From contig JBGOUJ010000354.1 in the NCBI GenBank assembly GCA_041477005.1, forward strand, positions 1 to 8,197: a stretch of DNA of 8,197 bases, given 5' to 3'. The DNA is from JBGOUJ01 sp041477005 (lineage in GTDB: Bacteria > Acidobacteriota > Terriglobia > Bryobacterales > JACQDG01). The position numbers and the translations under genes are program-made. The notes beneath the pieces are model-generated. The model ran no database searches. It was not told where the DNA came from and saw only the letters and a list, made by a program, of their open reading frames with translations. Of this stretch, positions 1-8,197 are shown piece by piece (positions within the stretch are counted from its first letter, which is position 1; every line of letters starts with the position of its first letter).

Positions 1-37
1 CCGACAGGAATCGTCTCAACCGACTCAACCACTTGCC

Positions 38-57
38 GCCCGGGGTCGCCTCCGGGC
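38..57. other. Small GC-rich hairpin
   Basis: The arms GCCCGG (38-43) and CCGGGC (52-57) are perfect complements around an 8-base loop. The bases that follow (CTTCCTCC) are pyrimidine-rich but not a T run. It could be a weak terminator for a gene upstream of the window, or chance in GC-rich DNA. Confidence 0.25.
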
Positions 58-176
58 CTTCCTCCACCCCTTACAATGGAGGTAGCTCGCCGTGTCTCCC
101 TACTGGCCCAACCCGCAAGCCGTCCGCGATAGGGTCCAGGCATCCCGCTCCGGGAGCCTGTCCGCTCAAGAAAAAA

Positions 177-196
177 TGCACAAACGAAACCAATTC
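177..196 (+). repeat. Direct repeat, copy 1 of 2
   Basis: The 20-base sequence TGCACAAACGAAACCAATTC occurs here and again, identically, at 257-276, exactly 80 bases later. Similarity extends to the left as an A-rich run (CAAG followed by A residues) with one insertion/deletion and a few mismatches, then ends abruptly on the right. Its base composition is more AT-rich than the flanks. It looks like a short dispersed intergenic repeat, but only two copies are visible. Confidence 0.85.
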
Positions 197-256
197 GCGC
201 TGCCCGGCCCCTCCCCGCGTGCCTGCCACCTCAGGATGCCTCGCACAAGCAAAATT

Positions 257-276
257 TGCACAAACGAAACCAATTC
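257..276 (+). repeat. Direct repeat, copy 2 of 2
   Basis: This is the second exact copy of the 20-base repeat at 177-196, in the same orientation. It is preceded by AAGCAAAATT, where copy 1 has AAGAAAAAA. The unrelated GC-rich sequence between the copies argues against a simple recent tandem duplication of the 80-base unit. Confidence 0.85.
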
Positions 277-382
277 CCAGGCCGAGCGCCCCGCCGACTC
301 GGCAGTGGGGCACCCGTTTTGCCAGGCGACGGACCTGGTATCACCGGCGATTCCCCATTCTCTCCACCGGCCCATCCCGAGG

Positions 383-388
383 TACAAT
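383..388 (+). promoter_or_regulatory. Possible -10 element for secA
   Basis: TACAAT at 383-388 matches the sigma70 -10 consensus at 5 of 6 bases. It lies 19 bases before the secA ATG, so transcription would start near 395 and leave a leader of only about a dozen bases. No good -35 hexamer is present 16-18 bases upstream. No Shine-Dalgarno sequence precedes the ATG, which fits a very short leader but proves nothing. Confidence 0.3.
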
Positions 389-407
389 AGAGCAGCCTCA
401 TCCAGCC

Positions 408-3188
<2,781 letters not shown>

Positions 3189-3234
3189 AAAACTGCTCCG
3201 CCAGCTCAGTCTCAGGACTTGTGAAACAATCGAC

Positions 3235-3308
3235 GATGAACGCAGACAAACGCAGATCCAAACCAACGCAGTCAGCGGCGCACATCTGCGCTTATCTGCG
3301 GTTCCATC
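3235..3308. repeat. Imperfect palindromic repeat at the 5' end of the next gene
   Basis: The left arm (3235-3257) and right arm (3284-3308) are near-complementary: about 21 paired positions, two mismatches and two single-base bulges around a loop of about 26 bases. Both arms carry repeated CGCAGA/TCTGCG blocks (AACGCAGACAAACGCAGAT on the left; ATCTGCGCTTATCTGCGG on the right). The element sits 46 bases after the secA stop and overlaps the start of the DUF6599-like frame, which reads through it. From memory, CGCAGATAAACGCAGAT-type palindromes are common between genes in several environmental bacterial groups; I could not check this here. Confidence 0.75.
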
Positions 3309-4312
3309 TGATTTTTTCCCGCCTTCTCTCGGTCGCGGCCCTGTTGGTGTTCTCCACGGCGGTCTCGGCGGCCATCCTGCCGCCGCGTCTCGGGGATTTC
3401 TATCAGACGAAAACTCAGCAGTTCACACCGCCCGCCGGCGAAAGGGCGGTCTACGAAGAATATGGGTTTGACGCCGGCGAGAAGGCGCAGTACGCGGCCG
3501 GGGAGCGCCGGCTCGAAATCACAGCGCTGCGCGCCAAGGACCCTACCGGCGCCTTCGGCATCTACGAGTGGCTACGGCCCGCCGACGGCAAGCCGGTCCG
3601 GATGGGCGAACGCGGCGTCGAAGCCGGCGACGCCACGTTTTTCCAGTACGGCAATTACCTGCTGATCCTGCGCGGCGCCAAGCCCGATCCCGATCCGCTC
3701 GACGCCATGTTGGGCATTCTGCCGCGCTTCGAACACAGCGCCCCTCCGCCGTTGCTGCGCCAGATGCCTGCCGAGGGCCTGATTCCAAATTCCGAGCGCT
3801 ACGTGCTCGGCCCAGCCGTCCTCGAAAAGCTGGCGCCACGCATTTCTCCTTCGGTGGCCGGCTTCCATCTCGGCACCGAGGCCCAGATGGGCGAATACAC
3901 AGCGGCCGGCGGCCGGTTGAGGATGTTGTTGTTCAGCTACCCCACACCCCATCTGGCCCGCGCCCAGATGGAAGAGTTCCAGAAACTGCCGGATGTCATG
4001 GTCAAGCGGAGCGGGCCACTGATCGCCGCGGTCGTGGGCCAGTTTTCGCGCGACGACGCAGAGAAGCTGCTGGCTCACGTCCGCTACGAAGTGACCCTCA
4101 CCATGAGCCAGCTCCCGCCGTCCCGGCGGGACAACATCGGCGATCTGATTCTCAACATCATGCTGCTTTGCGCCATCATCGCCGCCTTCGCCCTGATGGC
4201 GGGCCTCGGAGTCGGTGGGGGCCGCTTTTTGCTCGCCCGGCTGCTGCCCGGCCGACGCTTCGAGAGCGCCGCGGACAGGGATTTCACCCGTCTGCACCTC
4301 AGCGACAAGTAA
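3236..4312 (+). CDS. DUF6599-like membrane-anchored envelope protein
   Basis: The function is unknown. The 358-residue product resembles DUF6599 proteins of acidobacteria (assigned from memory of the ILPP-start and the EYGFD / DPTGAFGIYEWLRP / FFQYGNYLLILRG pattern). Visible parts are a signal peptide with hydrophobic core at about 30-43 and an AVSA cleavage site near residue 45, an exported domain of about 255 residues, one membrane helix (about 303-325, starting LILNIMLLCAIIAAF), and a short basic tail ending HLSDK. It is probably a single-pass protein with its main domain outside the cytoplasm. The start is uncertain. ATG 3236 lies inside a palindromic repeat, so the first 25 or so residues (MNADKRRSK...) are repeat-derived and make an unusually long n-region. 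In-frame alternatives are GTG 3221 (AGGA three bases upstream) and ATG 3173, which overlaps the secA end by 16 bases. The tight spacing suggests read-through from secA. Confidence 0.8.
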   Translation: MNADKRRSKPTQSAAHICAYLRFHLIFSRLLSVAALLVFSTAVSAAILPPRLGDFYQTKTQQFTPPAGERAVYEEYGFDAGEKAQYAAGERRLEITALRAKDPTGAFGIYEWLRPADGKPVRMGERGVEAGDATFFQYGNYLLILRGAKPDPDPLDAMLGILPRFEHSAPPPLLRQMPAEGLIPNSERYVLGPAVLEKLAPRISPSVAGFHLGTEAQMGEYTAAGGRLRMLLFSYPTPHLARAQMEEFQKLPDVMVKRSGPLIAAVVGQFSRDDAEKLLAHVRYEVTLTMSQLPPSRRDNIGDLILNIMLLCAIIAAFALMAGLGVGGGRFLLARLLPGRRFESAADRDFTRLHLSDK

Positions 4313-4384
4313 GCCTTTTATTTTCATAGTTATACGTAAAAACACTCAGCTCCGGAGCCCTCGCGAAGCCGCCGTCTAAGGCCC

Positions 4385-4457
4385 TGTGGAAAACTCCATG
4401 GTCTACAACTCATTGAAACAAAAACAGTTATGCCGAAAAATTTATTGGAATTTCCAC
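4385..4457. repeat. AT-rich stretch with a short inverted repeat
   Basis: GTGGAAA (4386-4392) and TTTCCAC (4451-4457) are a perfect 7-base inverted repeat 58 bases apart. The left copy lies within TGTGGAAAA (4385-4393), whose complement TTTTCCACA is one base from the DnaA-box consensus. The stretch between is clearly AT-richer than the genes on either side. A single such box is not an origin. Its right arm abuts the -35 element of the candidate small-RNA promoter, so a regulatory role is possible but unproven. Confidence 0.3.
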
Positions 4458-4486
4458 TTGACTTGGAGGGCGTGGGGAAATAAGAT
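4458..4486 (+). promoter_or_regulatory. Sigma70-like promoter in the gap after the DUF6599-like gene
   Basis: TTGACT (4458-4463) matches the -35 consensus at 5 of 6 bases. It is followed by the ideal 17-base spacer and TAAGAT (4481-4486), which matches the -10 consensus at 4 of 6. Transcription would begin near A4493. No credible coding sequence follows on this strand before the terminator at 4578-4614, so the natural product would be a short RNA. Confidence 0.5.
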
Positions 4487-4492
4487 CCGATC

Positions 4493-4614
4493 AAAAGTTC
4501 TCGACGGCTTGCTAAACCGTCGAAAACGTTCTCCCTGTGACATCAACCCCCTCTAGCGAGGGGAGTATTTGGAGGGTGCTCACCAGAGGCCGTGGCTTCT
4601 GGTGAGCATTTTCT
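4493..4614 (+). ncRNA. Candidate small structured RNA, about 120 nt
   Basis: Three consecutive stem-loops follow the promoter. The first pairs GTTCTCGACGG (4497-4507) with CCGTCGAAAAC (4517-4527), with one C/A mismatch and loop CTTGCTAAA. The second pairs CCCCTC (4548-4553) with GAGGGG (4558-4563) around tetraloop TAGC. The third is the terminator hairpin at 4578-4607. The transcript would lie wholly between two converging genes and encode nothing plausible. It does not match tRNA, 6S, 4.5S/SRP, RNase P or tmRNA as I know them. The alternative is that this is only the 3' untranslated region of the upstream gene. The ends are estimated from the promoter and terminator. Confidence 0.4.
4578..4614 (+). 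terminator. Strong intrinsic terminator
   Basis: GCTCACCAGA (4578-4587) pairs perfectly with TCTGGTGAGC (4598-4607), and the pairing can extend inward through GGCC/GGCT with one G-T wobble. ATTTTCT follows immediately, giving the T-rich tail in the + direction. It ends the candidate small RNA or the DUF6599-like transcript. The hairpin is 43 bases past the stop of the converging MFS gene, but in that direction no T run follows, so it should act mainly on the + strand. Confidence 0.75.
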
Positions 4615-4649
4615 ACCAGCGGTGCACTACTTCATCGCCCGGCGGACCG

Positions 4650-5915
4650 CTACAGCCGTCTTACCTGGCGTTGCCAGCCCAGGAAGTAGAGCGCCACCAG
4701 GGCCAGCAGCAAACCGTTGCCTAACAGGGCGGTCCCCGGGGAATAGGCTTTGGCGAGAAAGCCGGTGGCCAGGTTGCCGAGCGGCATGCCACCGCGGAAA
4801 GCGACGTTATAGACGCTCAGGATGCGGCCGCGCAGCTCTTCCGGCGCGAGCAATTGCACCAGCGAGCTGACCATGGTGAAAACCGAGAGCAGCGAGACGC
4901 CGGCCAGGAAGAGGAGAAAACACGACAGCGCGTAGGAAGACGACCGGGAGAAAGCGCTGACGAGGATTCCCAGCGCCACGAGCATGAGCAGCGCCGTGCG
5001 GCCCTTGCGCGCGATGTGGCCCATCCAGGCGACGATCAGGGCGCCGACCACCGCGCCGGCGCCGGAAAACGCGAGCATCGTGCTGTAGCCCTGGGCGCCG
5101 AGATGAAAGACGTCTTTGGCGAACGATGGCAGGAACGTCACCAGCGGGATGCCCAGGCCGGTGGAGGCGAAGGCCAGCACGATCAAGCCGAGCATCGAGC
5201 CGTGATGGTAGACGAAGTGCAGGCCCTCGCGCAGGCTGACCAGAATGTGGGCCTCGGTCTTCTTGGGAATGAACTCGATGTGCAGGCGCATCAGCGAGAC
5301 GATCACCGCCACAAACGAAAGGCCGTTGAAGAAAAAGCAGCCCGCCATGCCGACCCACTTGATGGCGAAGCCGGCGATGACCGGGCCAATCACCCGCGCT
5401 AGGTTGAACTGGATGGTCATCAGGGCGATGGCGTTGGGCAGGTGCTGCGGCTCGACGAGCGAAGGGATCAGCGCCTGGTAAGCGGGACCGCCGAAGGCCT
5501 GGGCGAGGCCGTTGACGAACGTCAGCACCAGGATGTGCCAGATCCGGATTTTGTGGAAGTAGATCAGCACGGCCAGAATGAAGGCCGAGGTCATCTGTGT
5601 ATATTGGGAAAACATCAGCAGCTTGCGGCGGTCCATGCGGTCGGCCACCACGCCGCCGATCAGCGAGAAAGCCAGGATCGGCGCACCCGCCAGAAACGCG
5701 GTGAGGCCGAGCAGCACGGTCGAGCCGGTCAGCGAGTAGACCAGCCAGCTCTGCGCCACTTCCTGCAGCCAAGTGCCGGTGGTGGAGGTGAACGCGCCGG
5801 TCCAAAGGAGACGGAAATTGCGGTAGTGGAACGCGCGGAAAGTCGTCGAGAATAAACCGGCCCGGGAGGCTGGCGGCGTGGCGGCCTTTTCCATCTGGTC
5901 CGAGCTGGATGCCAT
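4650..5915 (-). CDS. MFS transporter, EntS/MFS_3-like exporter
   Basis: This is an inner-membrane proton-coupled transporter of the major facilitator superfamily, 421 residues with about 12 hydrophobic segments. A hydrophilic N-terminus of about 25 residues precedes FRAFHYRNFRLLWTG (26-40), a typical opening of the enterobactin-exporter/macrolide-efflux-like group. MFS motif A is GGVVADRMDRRK (87-98) between helices 2 and 3. The blocks PAYQALIPSLV (144-154), NLARVIGPVIAG (171-182) and PEELRGRILSVYN (358-370) are also characteristic of this group. It probably exports a small molecule such as a siderophore or toxic compound; the substrate cannot be told from sequence. The start is taken at Met1; Met8 (codon at 5892-5894) is also possible, and neither has a clear ribosome-binding site. 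It converges with the DUF6599-like gene and is divergent from araB. I see no regulator gene next to it. Confidence 0.92.
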   Translation of the reverse strand: MASSSDQMEKAATPPASRAGLFSTTFRAFHYRNFRLLWTGAFTSTTGTWLQEVAQSWLVYSLTGSTVLLGLTAFLAGAPILAFSLIGGVVADRMDRRKLLMFSQYTQMTSAFILAVLIYFHKIRIWHILVLTFVNGLAQAFGGPAYQALIPSLVEPQHLPNAIALMTIQFNLARVIGPVIAGFAIKWVGMAGCFFFNGLSFVAVIVSLMRLHIEFIPKKTEAHILVSLREGLHFVYHHGSMLGLIVLAFASTGLGIPLVTFLPSFAKDVFHLGAQGYSTMLAFSGAGAVVGALIVAWMGHIARKGRTALLMLVALGILVSAFSRSSSYALSCFLLFLAGVSLLSVFTMVSSLVQLLAPEELRGRILSVYNVAFRGGMPLGNLATGFLAKAYSPGTALLGNGLLLALVALYFLGWQRQVRRL

Positions 5916-5953
5916 GATATATAAGGACGGTCGAAATCACCGATGGTATCATG
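5913..5953. promoter_or_regulatory. Inverted repeat between divergent MFS and araB genes
   Basis: CATGATA (5913-5919) and TATCATG (5947-5953) are a perfect 7-base inverted repeat with half-site centres 34 bases apart. The left half contains the MFS start codon. TATCAT (5947-5952) is also a 5-of-6 match to a -10 hexamer on the + strand, but has no partner -35. A repressor site is conceivable; so is chance. I found no convincing full promoter for either gene in 5916-6047. Confidence 0.2.
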
Positions 5954-6036
5954 AGCCGCTTGGGAGCGCACAGCGTGGAGCGCCCACTGGGATCATTAGG
6001 ATCTCGCGTCCCGCGGCGTTGTGCGCGACTTCTACT

Positions 6037-6042
6037 GGGGAG
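6037..6042 (+). promoter_or_regulatory. Shine-Dalgarno sequence for araB
   Basis: GGGGAG lies five bases before the ATG at 6048. This decides the start in favour of ATG 6048 over the in-frame GTG at 6021, which would add nine residues (reading VRDFYWGAA) not expected in the family. Confidence 0.75.
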
Positions 6043-6047
6043 CCGCG

Positions 6048-7709
6048 ATGTCCGACACGAAGTTCGCGCTGGGAATTGACTTCGGCACCGAATCGGGCCG
6101 CGTGATGCTGGTTCGCGCCGACACCGGCGAGGATGTGGCCTGGAGTCTGGTTCCCTACGAGAACCGGGTGCTCGACCACTACCTGCCGGACGGCACGCCG
6201 CTGGGCTACGACTGGGCGCTGCAAGACCCGCGCGACTATCTGCGTGTGCTCGACCAGGGCGTACCCGACGTGATTCGGCAGAGCCTCGTCGCCCCCGCCC
6301 AGATCACCGGCATCGGCATCGACTTCACGGCCTGCACCATGCTCCCGGCTCTGGCCGACGGTACGCCGCTGTGCACGCTCGCCCGGTTCGCCTCCAATCC
6401 TCATGCCTGGGTGAAGTTGTGGAAGCACCACGCCGCGCAACCGCAAGCCAACCGCATCAATGAAGTCGCGGCCCGCCGGGGCGAGGAGTTTCTGAAAATT
6501 TACGGAGGTAAATATTCCTCGGAGTGGCTCTTCTCCAAGGTGCTGCAGATCCTGGAGGAGGCGCCGGAAATCTACGCGGCGGCCGAGCGGCTGATCGAAG
6601 CGGCCGACTGGATCGTCTGGCAACTGACGGGGCGTGAGACGCGCAACGAGTGTACGGCGGGCTACAAGGGCATGTGGATCAAAGGCCGCGGCTTTCCCTC
6701 GCGCGAGTTTTTCCGCGAGCTCGATCCGCGCCTGGAGAACGTGGTCGCGGAAAAAATGGACGCCCCTTTCCTGCCTCTGGGAGCGGAAGCCGGCGGGCTG
6801 AGCGCGGAGATGGCGGCGCGTACGGGACTCAAAGCAGGCACCCCGGTCGCGGCCGGAAACGTGGATGCGCACGCGGGCGTGCCGGCCTGCGGCGTCACTG
6901 AGCCGGGGCGTCTGGCGATGATCATGGGGACTTCGATCTGCCACATGATGCTCGGCCAGGAGCGGCGGATCGTGGAGGGCATGTGCGGGGTGGTCCAGGA
7001 CGGCATCGTGCCGGGCTATTGGGGCTACGAGGCCGGGCAGTCGGCGGTGGGGGACATCTACGCCTGGTTCTTTCGCACCGGGGTGACGGCGAAAATCGAG
7101 CGGGAAGCCGAAGCGCAGGGCGTCTCCCCGGCCGAGTACCTGACAACCGAGGCCTGGCGGCTTAAGCCGGGGCAGACCGGACTGCTGGCTCTGGATTGGT
7201 GGAACGGCAATCGCTCGATTCTCGTGGACGCGGATCTGAGCGGGATGGTGCTGGGACTGACGCTGGCCACACGGCCCGAAGAGATCTATCGGGCCCTGGT
7301 CGAGGCCACCGCCTTCGGCACCCGCGCCATCATCGACGCCTTTCACGAAAAGGGTCTGCCGACGCTCGACATCGTGGCCTGCGGCGGCATCGCCGAGAAA
7401 AGCCCGGTGGTGATGCAGATCTTCGCCGACGTGACCGGCCGCACCATTCGCCTGCCGCGCTCCTTCCAGGCCTCCGGCCTGGGAGCGGCCATGCACGGCG
7501 CGGTGGCCGGCAGATACTACAAAGATATTGTGGAGGCGGCGCGTTGCATGACCGGCCTGCTCGAAGGCGGCTACGAGCCAAACCCGGCGGCGCACGAGGT
7601 CTATAACCGCCTCTACGCCGAGTATCGAACGCTCCACGACTCTTTCGGCCGCGGCGGCAATGACGTCATGAAGCGCCTGCGGGCACTGAAGCGCGAAGCG
7701 GGAGCATAA
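6048..7709 (+). CDS. araB: L-ribulokinase
   Basis: AraB phosphorylates L-ribulose to L-ribulose 5-phosphate with ATP in the cytoplasm, the second step of L-arabinose breakdown. The product is 553 residues, a normal length, and belongs to the FGGY carbohydrate kinases. The N-terminal domain opens with the phosphate-binding LGIDFGTESGR (8-18). IGIDFTACTMLP (89-100) and PHAWVKLWKHHAAQ (118-131) follow, both typical of AraB rather than xylulokinase or glycerol kinase. The C-terminal half carries GNVDAHAGVPA (270-280), where Asp273 is the expected catalytic base, then MIMGTSICHM (291-300), GYEAGQSAVGD (326-336) and the FGGY-type signature GGIAEKSPVVMQIFADVTGR (446-465). The end, YNRLYAEYRTLHDSFGRG, is also family-typical. 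The gene is intact. araA and araD are not adjacent, so it is not in a classical araBAD operon here. No araC-type regulator or clear operator is seen. Confidence 0.96.
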   Translation: MSDTKFALGIDFGTESGRVMLVRADTGEDVAWSLVPYENRVLDHYLPDGTPLGYDWALQDPRDYLRVLDQGVPDVIRQSLVAPAQITGIGIDFTACTMLPALADGTPLCTLARFASNPHAWVKLWKHHAAQPQANRINEVAARRGEEFLKIYGGKYSSEWLFSKVLQILEEAPEIYAAAERLIEAADWIVWQLTGRETRNECTAGYKGMWIKGRGFPSREFFRELDPRLENVVAEKMDAPFLPLGAEAGGLSAEMAARTGLKAGTPVAAGNVDAHAGVPACGVTEPGRLAMIMGTSICHMMLGQERRIVEGMCGVVQDGIVPGYWGYEAGQSAVGDIYAWFFRTGVTAKIEREAEAQGVSPAEYLTTEAWRLKPGQTGLLALDWWNGNRSILVDADLSGMVLGLTLATRPEEIYRALVEATAFGTRAIIDAFHEKGLPTLDIVACGGIAEKSPVVMQIFADVTGRTIRLPRSFQASGLGAAMHGAVAGRYYKDIVEAARCMTGLLEGGYEPNPAAHEVYNRLYAEYRTLHDSFGRGGNDVMKRLRALKREAGA

Positions 7710-7727
7710 GGGGCGGGCAGTCTGATG

Positions 7728-7733
7728 TATACT
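7728..7733 (+). promoter_or_regulatory. Possible -10 element for the lactonase-like gene
   Basis: TATACT, 18 bases after the araB stop, matches the -10 consensus at 5 of 6 bases. No good -35 hexamer is present 16-18 bases upstream. If it is used, the gene at 7872 would have its own promoter and a leader of about 130 bases. Confidence 0.3.
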
Positions 7734-7753
7734 AGCGCTGTTTCTTCAGAGCC

Positions 7754-7822
7754 GCGACCGTAGAAGGCGTGAAAAAATGCCGGTCTCGCGCCAAGTAAGC
7801 CCGGAAAGGCGAAATCTTTCGG
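7754..7822 (+). promoter_or_regulatory. Possible structured leader upstream of the lactonase-like gene
   Basis: Two potential RNA hairpins lie in the 162-base gap after araB. The first has an inner stem GGCGT/ATGCC (7766-7770 with 7777-7781, one G-U pair, loop GAAAAA) and an outer stem GCGACC (7754-7759) with GGTCTCGC (7782-7789, two-base bulge). The second pairs CCGGAAAG (7801-7808) with CTTTCGG (7816-7822), with one bulge. I do not recognise a known riboswitch class, and neither hairpin has a T run, so they are not terminators. Confidence 0.25.
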
Positions 7823-7858
7823 CCGGTTCGATTCTTTCACGGTTTCCAGGGAGCGGTT

Positions 7859-7864
7859 GGAGGA
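7859..7864 (+). promoter_or_regulatory. Shine-Dalgarno sequence for the lactonase-like gene
   Basis: GGAGGA lies seven bases before the ATG at 7872 and is the best ribosome-binding site in the window. It fixes the start of the frame. Confidence 0.8.
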
Positions 7865-7871
7865 TTGCATT

Positions 7872-8197
7872 ATGAGCTCTGACGCCAAAGATTGCCGGCC
7901 TTCCAGCCTCGACCGGCGTTCGTTTCTGACCACCGCCCTAGCCGGCGCGGCGCTGTCTCCCGTGGCTGCGAGCGCGCAGCGCGACTATAGCAGCCGCAAC
8001 CCGGTGCGCTACCCGGACGCGGACATCGTGGCCCTCGACAAACGCTTCGACAAAATCAAAATCGGCAACACGCCGATCCAAAGGCTCTATACCGGCACGC
8101 TGTGGTCCGAAGGGCCGGCCTGGAGCGGCATCGGGCGGTACCTGGTCTGGAGCGACATTCCGAACAACCGGCAAATGCGGTGGATCGATGAGGACGG
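7872..8197 (+). CDS. Tat-exported SMP-30/gluconolactonase-like protein (5' part)
   Basis: Only the first 108 codons are inside the window; the gene runs off the 3' edge. A twin-arginine signal is clear: DRRSFLTTALAGAALSP (14-30) with Arg15-Arg16, a hydrophobic core, and a likely cleavage after SPVAASA near residue 35. After a linker, LWSEGPAWSG (77-86) and YLVWSDIPNNRQMRW form the first blade of the SMP-30/gluconolactonase beta-propeller; Glu80 is in the position of the first metal ligand of this family. Family members hydrolyse sugar lactones such as gluconolactone using a divalent metal; the substrate here is unknown. It would fold in the cytoplasm and be exported folded. It lies 162 bases after araB on the same strand, which may reflect a shared role in sugar use. 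The remaining metal ligands are beyond the window. Confidence 0.88.
   Translation, partial: MSSDAKDCRPSSLDRRSFLTTALAGAALSPVAASAQRDYSSRNPVRYPDADIVALDKRFDKIKIGNTPIQRLYTGTLWSEGPAWSGIGRYLVWSDIPNNRQMRWIDED

Larger units (their letters stand above)
1..407. other. Non-coding region upstream of secA
   Basis: This 407-base stretch holds no gene I can support. Open frames cross it on both strands, and one is continuous with secA, but none resembles a known protein and they run through the two direct-repeat copies in different frames, as expected of non-coding GC-rich DNA. It contains a short GC hairpin (38-57), the repeat pair (177-196 and 257-276) and a possible -10 element just before secA. A GGAGG at 78-82 lies near a GTG at 92 (107-codon frame to 415), but that frame ends just inside secA and its product has no recognisable features. 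Confidence 0.6.

Noticed and set aside
33..407. N-terminal extension of secA (125 extra codons) or an overlapping small gene (92-415)
   Set aside because: The extension is Pro/Arg-rich, runs through the direct repeats and resembles nothing in SecA; the family start fits ATG 408. The 92-415 frame has the same problems and ends inside secA.
4385..4393. DnaA box and replication origin
   Set aside because: There is only one near-match (TTTTCCACA on the - strand), no cluster of boxes, and no dnaA, dnaN or gidA nearby.
4398..4556. A 52-codon frame starting MVYNSLKQKQ, and a 17-codon frame at 4430-4483
   Set aside because: Neither has a convincing ribosome-binding site. The longer one reads across the promoter and two hairpins of the candidate small RNA, and its composition is what AT-rich non-coding DNA would give.
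4465..4615. tRNA-Ser(GCU) or tRNA-like gene, because the hairpin loop contains TTGCTAA
   Set aside because: There is no GGTTCGA-type T arm, no matching 7-bp acceptor stem and no suitable 3' end. The 31/39 pair would also be a C/A mismatch.
4650..5915. Arabinose importer paired with araB
   Set aside because: The conserved blocks match the EntS/macrolide-efflux-like exporter group, not sugar porters, and the gene is transcribed away from araB.
5949..7637. Long - strand open frame (562 codons) opposite araB
   Set aside because: It is a shadow of a high-GC gene: araB has every family motif in the other frame, while this product is Arg/His/Gly-rich with no recognisable domain.
7754..7822. Known riboswitch (c-di-GMP, fluoride, glycine, TPP or cobalamin)
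   Set aside because: I compared remembered consensus motifs and found none of their conserved blocks; only generic hairpins remain.

Overview
This GC-rich window looks like ordinary chromosome from a bacterium, most likely an acidobacterium of the Bryobacterales/Solibacter type. That placement is an inference from three things: a DUF6599-like envelope protein, a Tat-exported SMP-30/gluconolactonase-type protein, and dispersed repeat sequences between genes. No marker here proves the taxonomy. I see no phage, transposase, CRISPR array, rRNA or convincing tRNA.

Layout. Positions 1-407 hold no credible gene; they contain a perfect 20-bp direct repeat (two copies, 80 bp apart) and a possible secA -10 element. 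secA (408-3188, +) encodes a complete 926-residue preprotein translocase ATPase. Directly after it, an imperfect palindrome (3235-3308) forms the start of a DUF6599-like membrane-anchored protein gene (3236-4312, +). The AT-richer gap 4313-4649 contains a sigma70-like promoter, two hairpins and a strong intrinsic terminator, which together look like a small RNA gene. A 12-segment MFS exporter (4650-5915, -) converges on that gap. It is divergent from araB, L-ribulokinase (6048-7709, +), which has a good Shine-Dalgarno sequence. After a 162-bp leader with possible RNA structure comes the 5' part of a Tat-exported SMP-30/gluconolactonase-like gene (7872 to the window edge, +).

How the genes relate. 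SecA drives Sec export, and the following DUF6599-like protein has a Sec-type signal peptide, so the two could be co-transcribed, but no functional link is shown. AraB phosphorylates L-ribulose in L-arabinose breakdown. The downstream lactonase-like protein could act on sugar lactones outside the cytoplasm, which would suit a plant-polysaccharide-degrading lifestyle. araA, araD and an arabinose importer are not in the window. The MFS protein resembles drug/siderophore exporters rather than sugar importers, so its position beside araB is probably coincidental.

The least explained parts are the candidate small RNA at about 4458-4614, the repeat that supplies the start codon and N-terminus of the DUF6599-like gene, and the paired repeat upstream of secA. 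No clearly new multi-gene system is visible.
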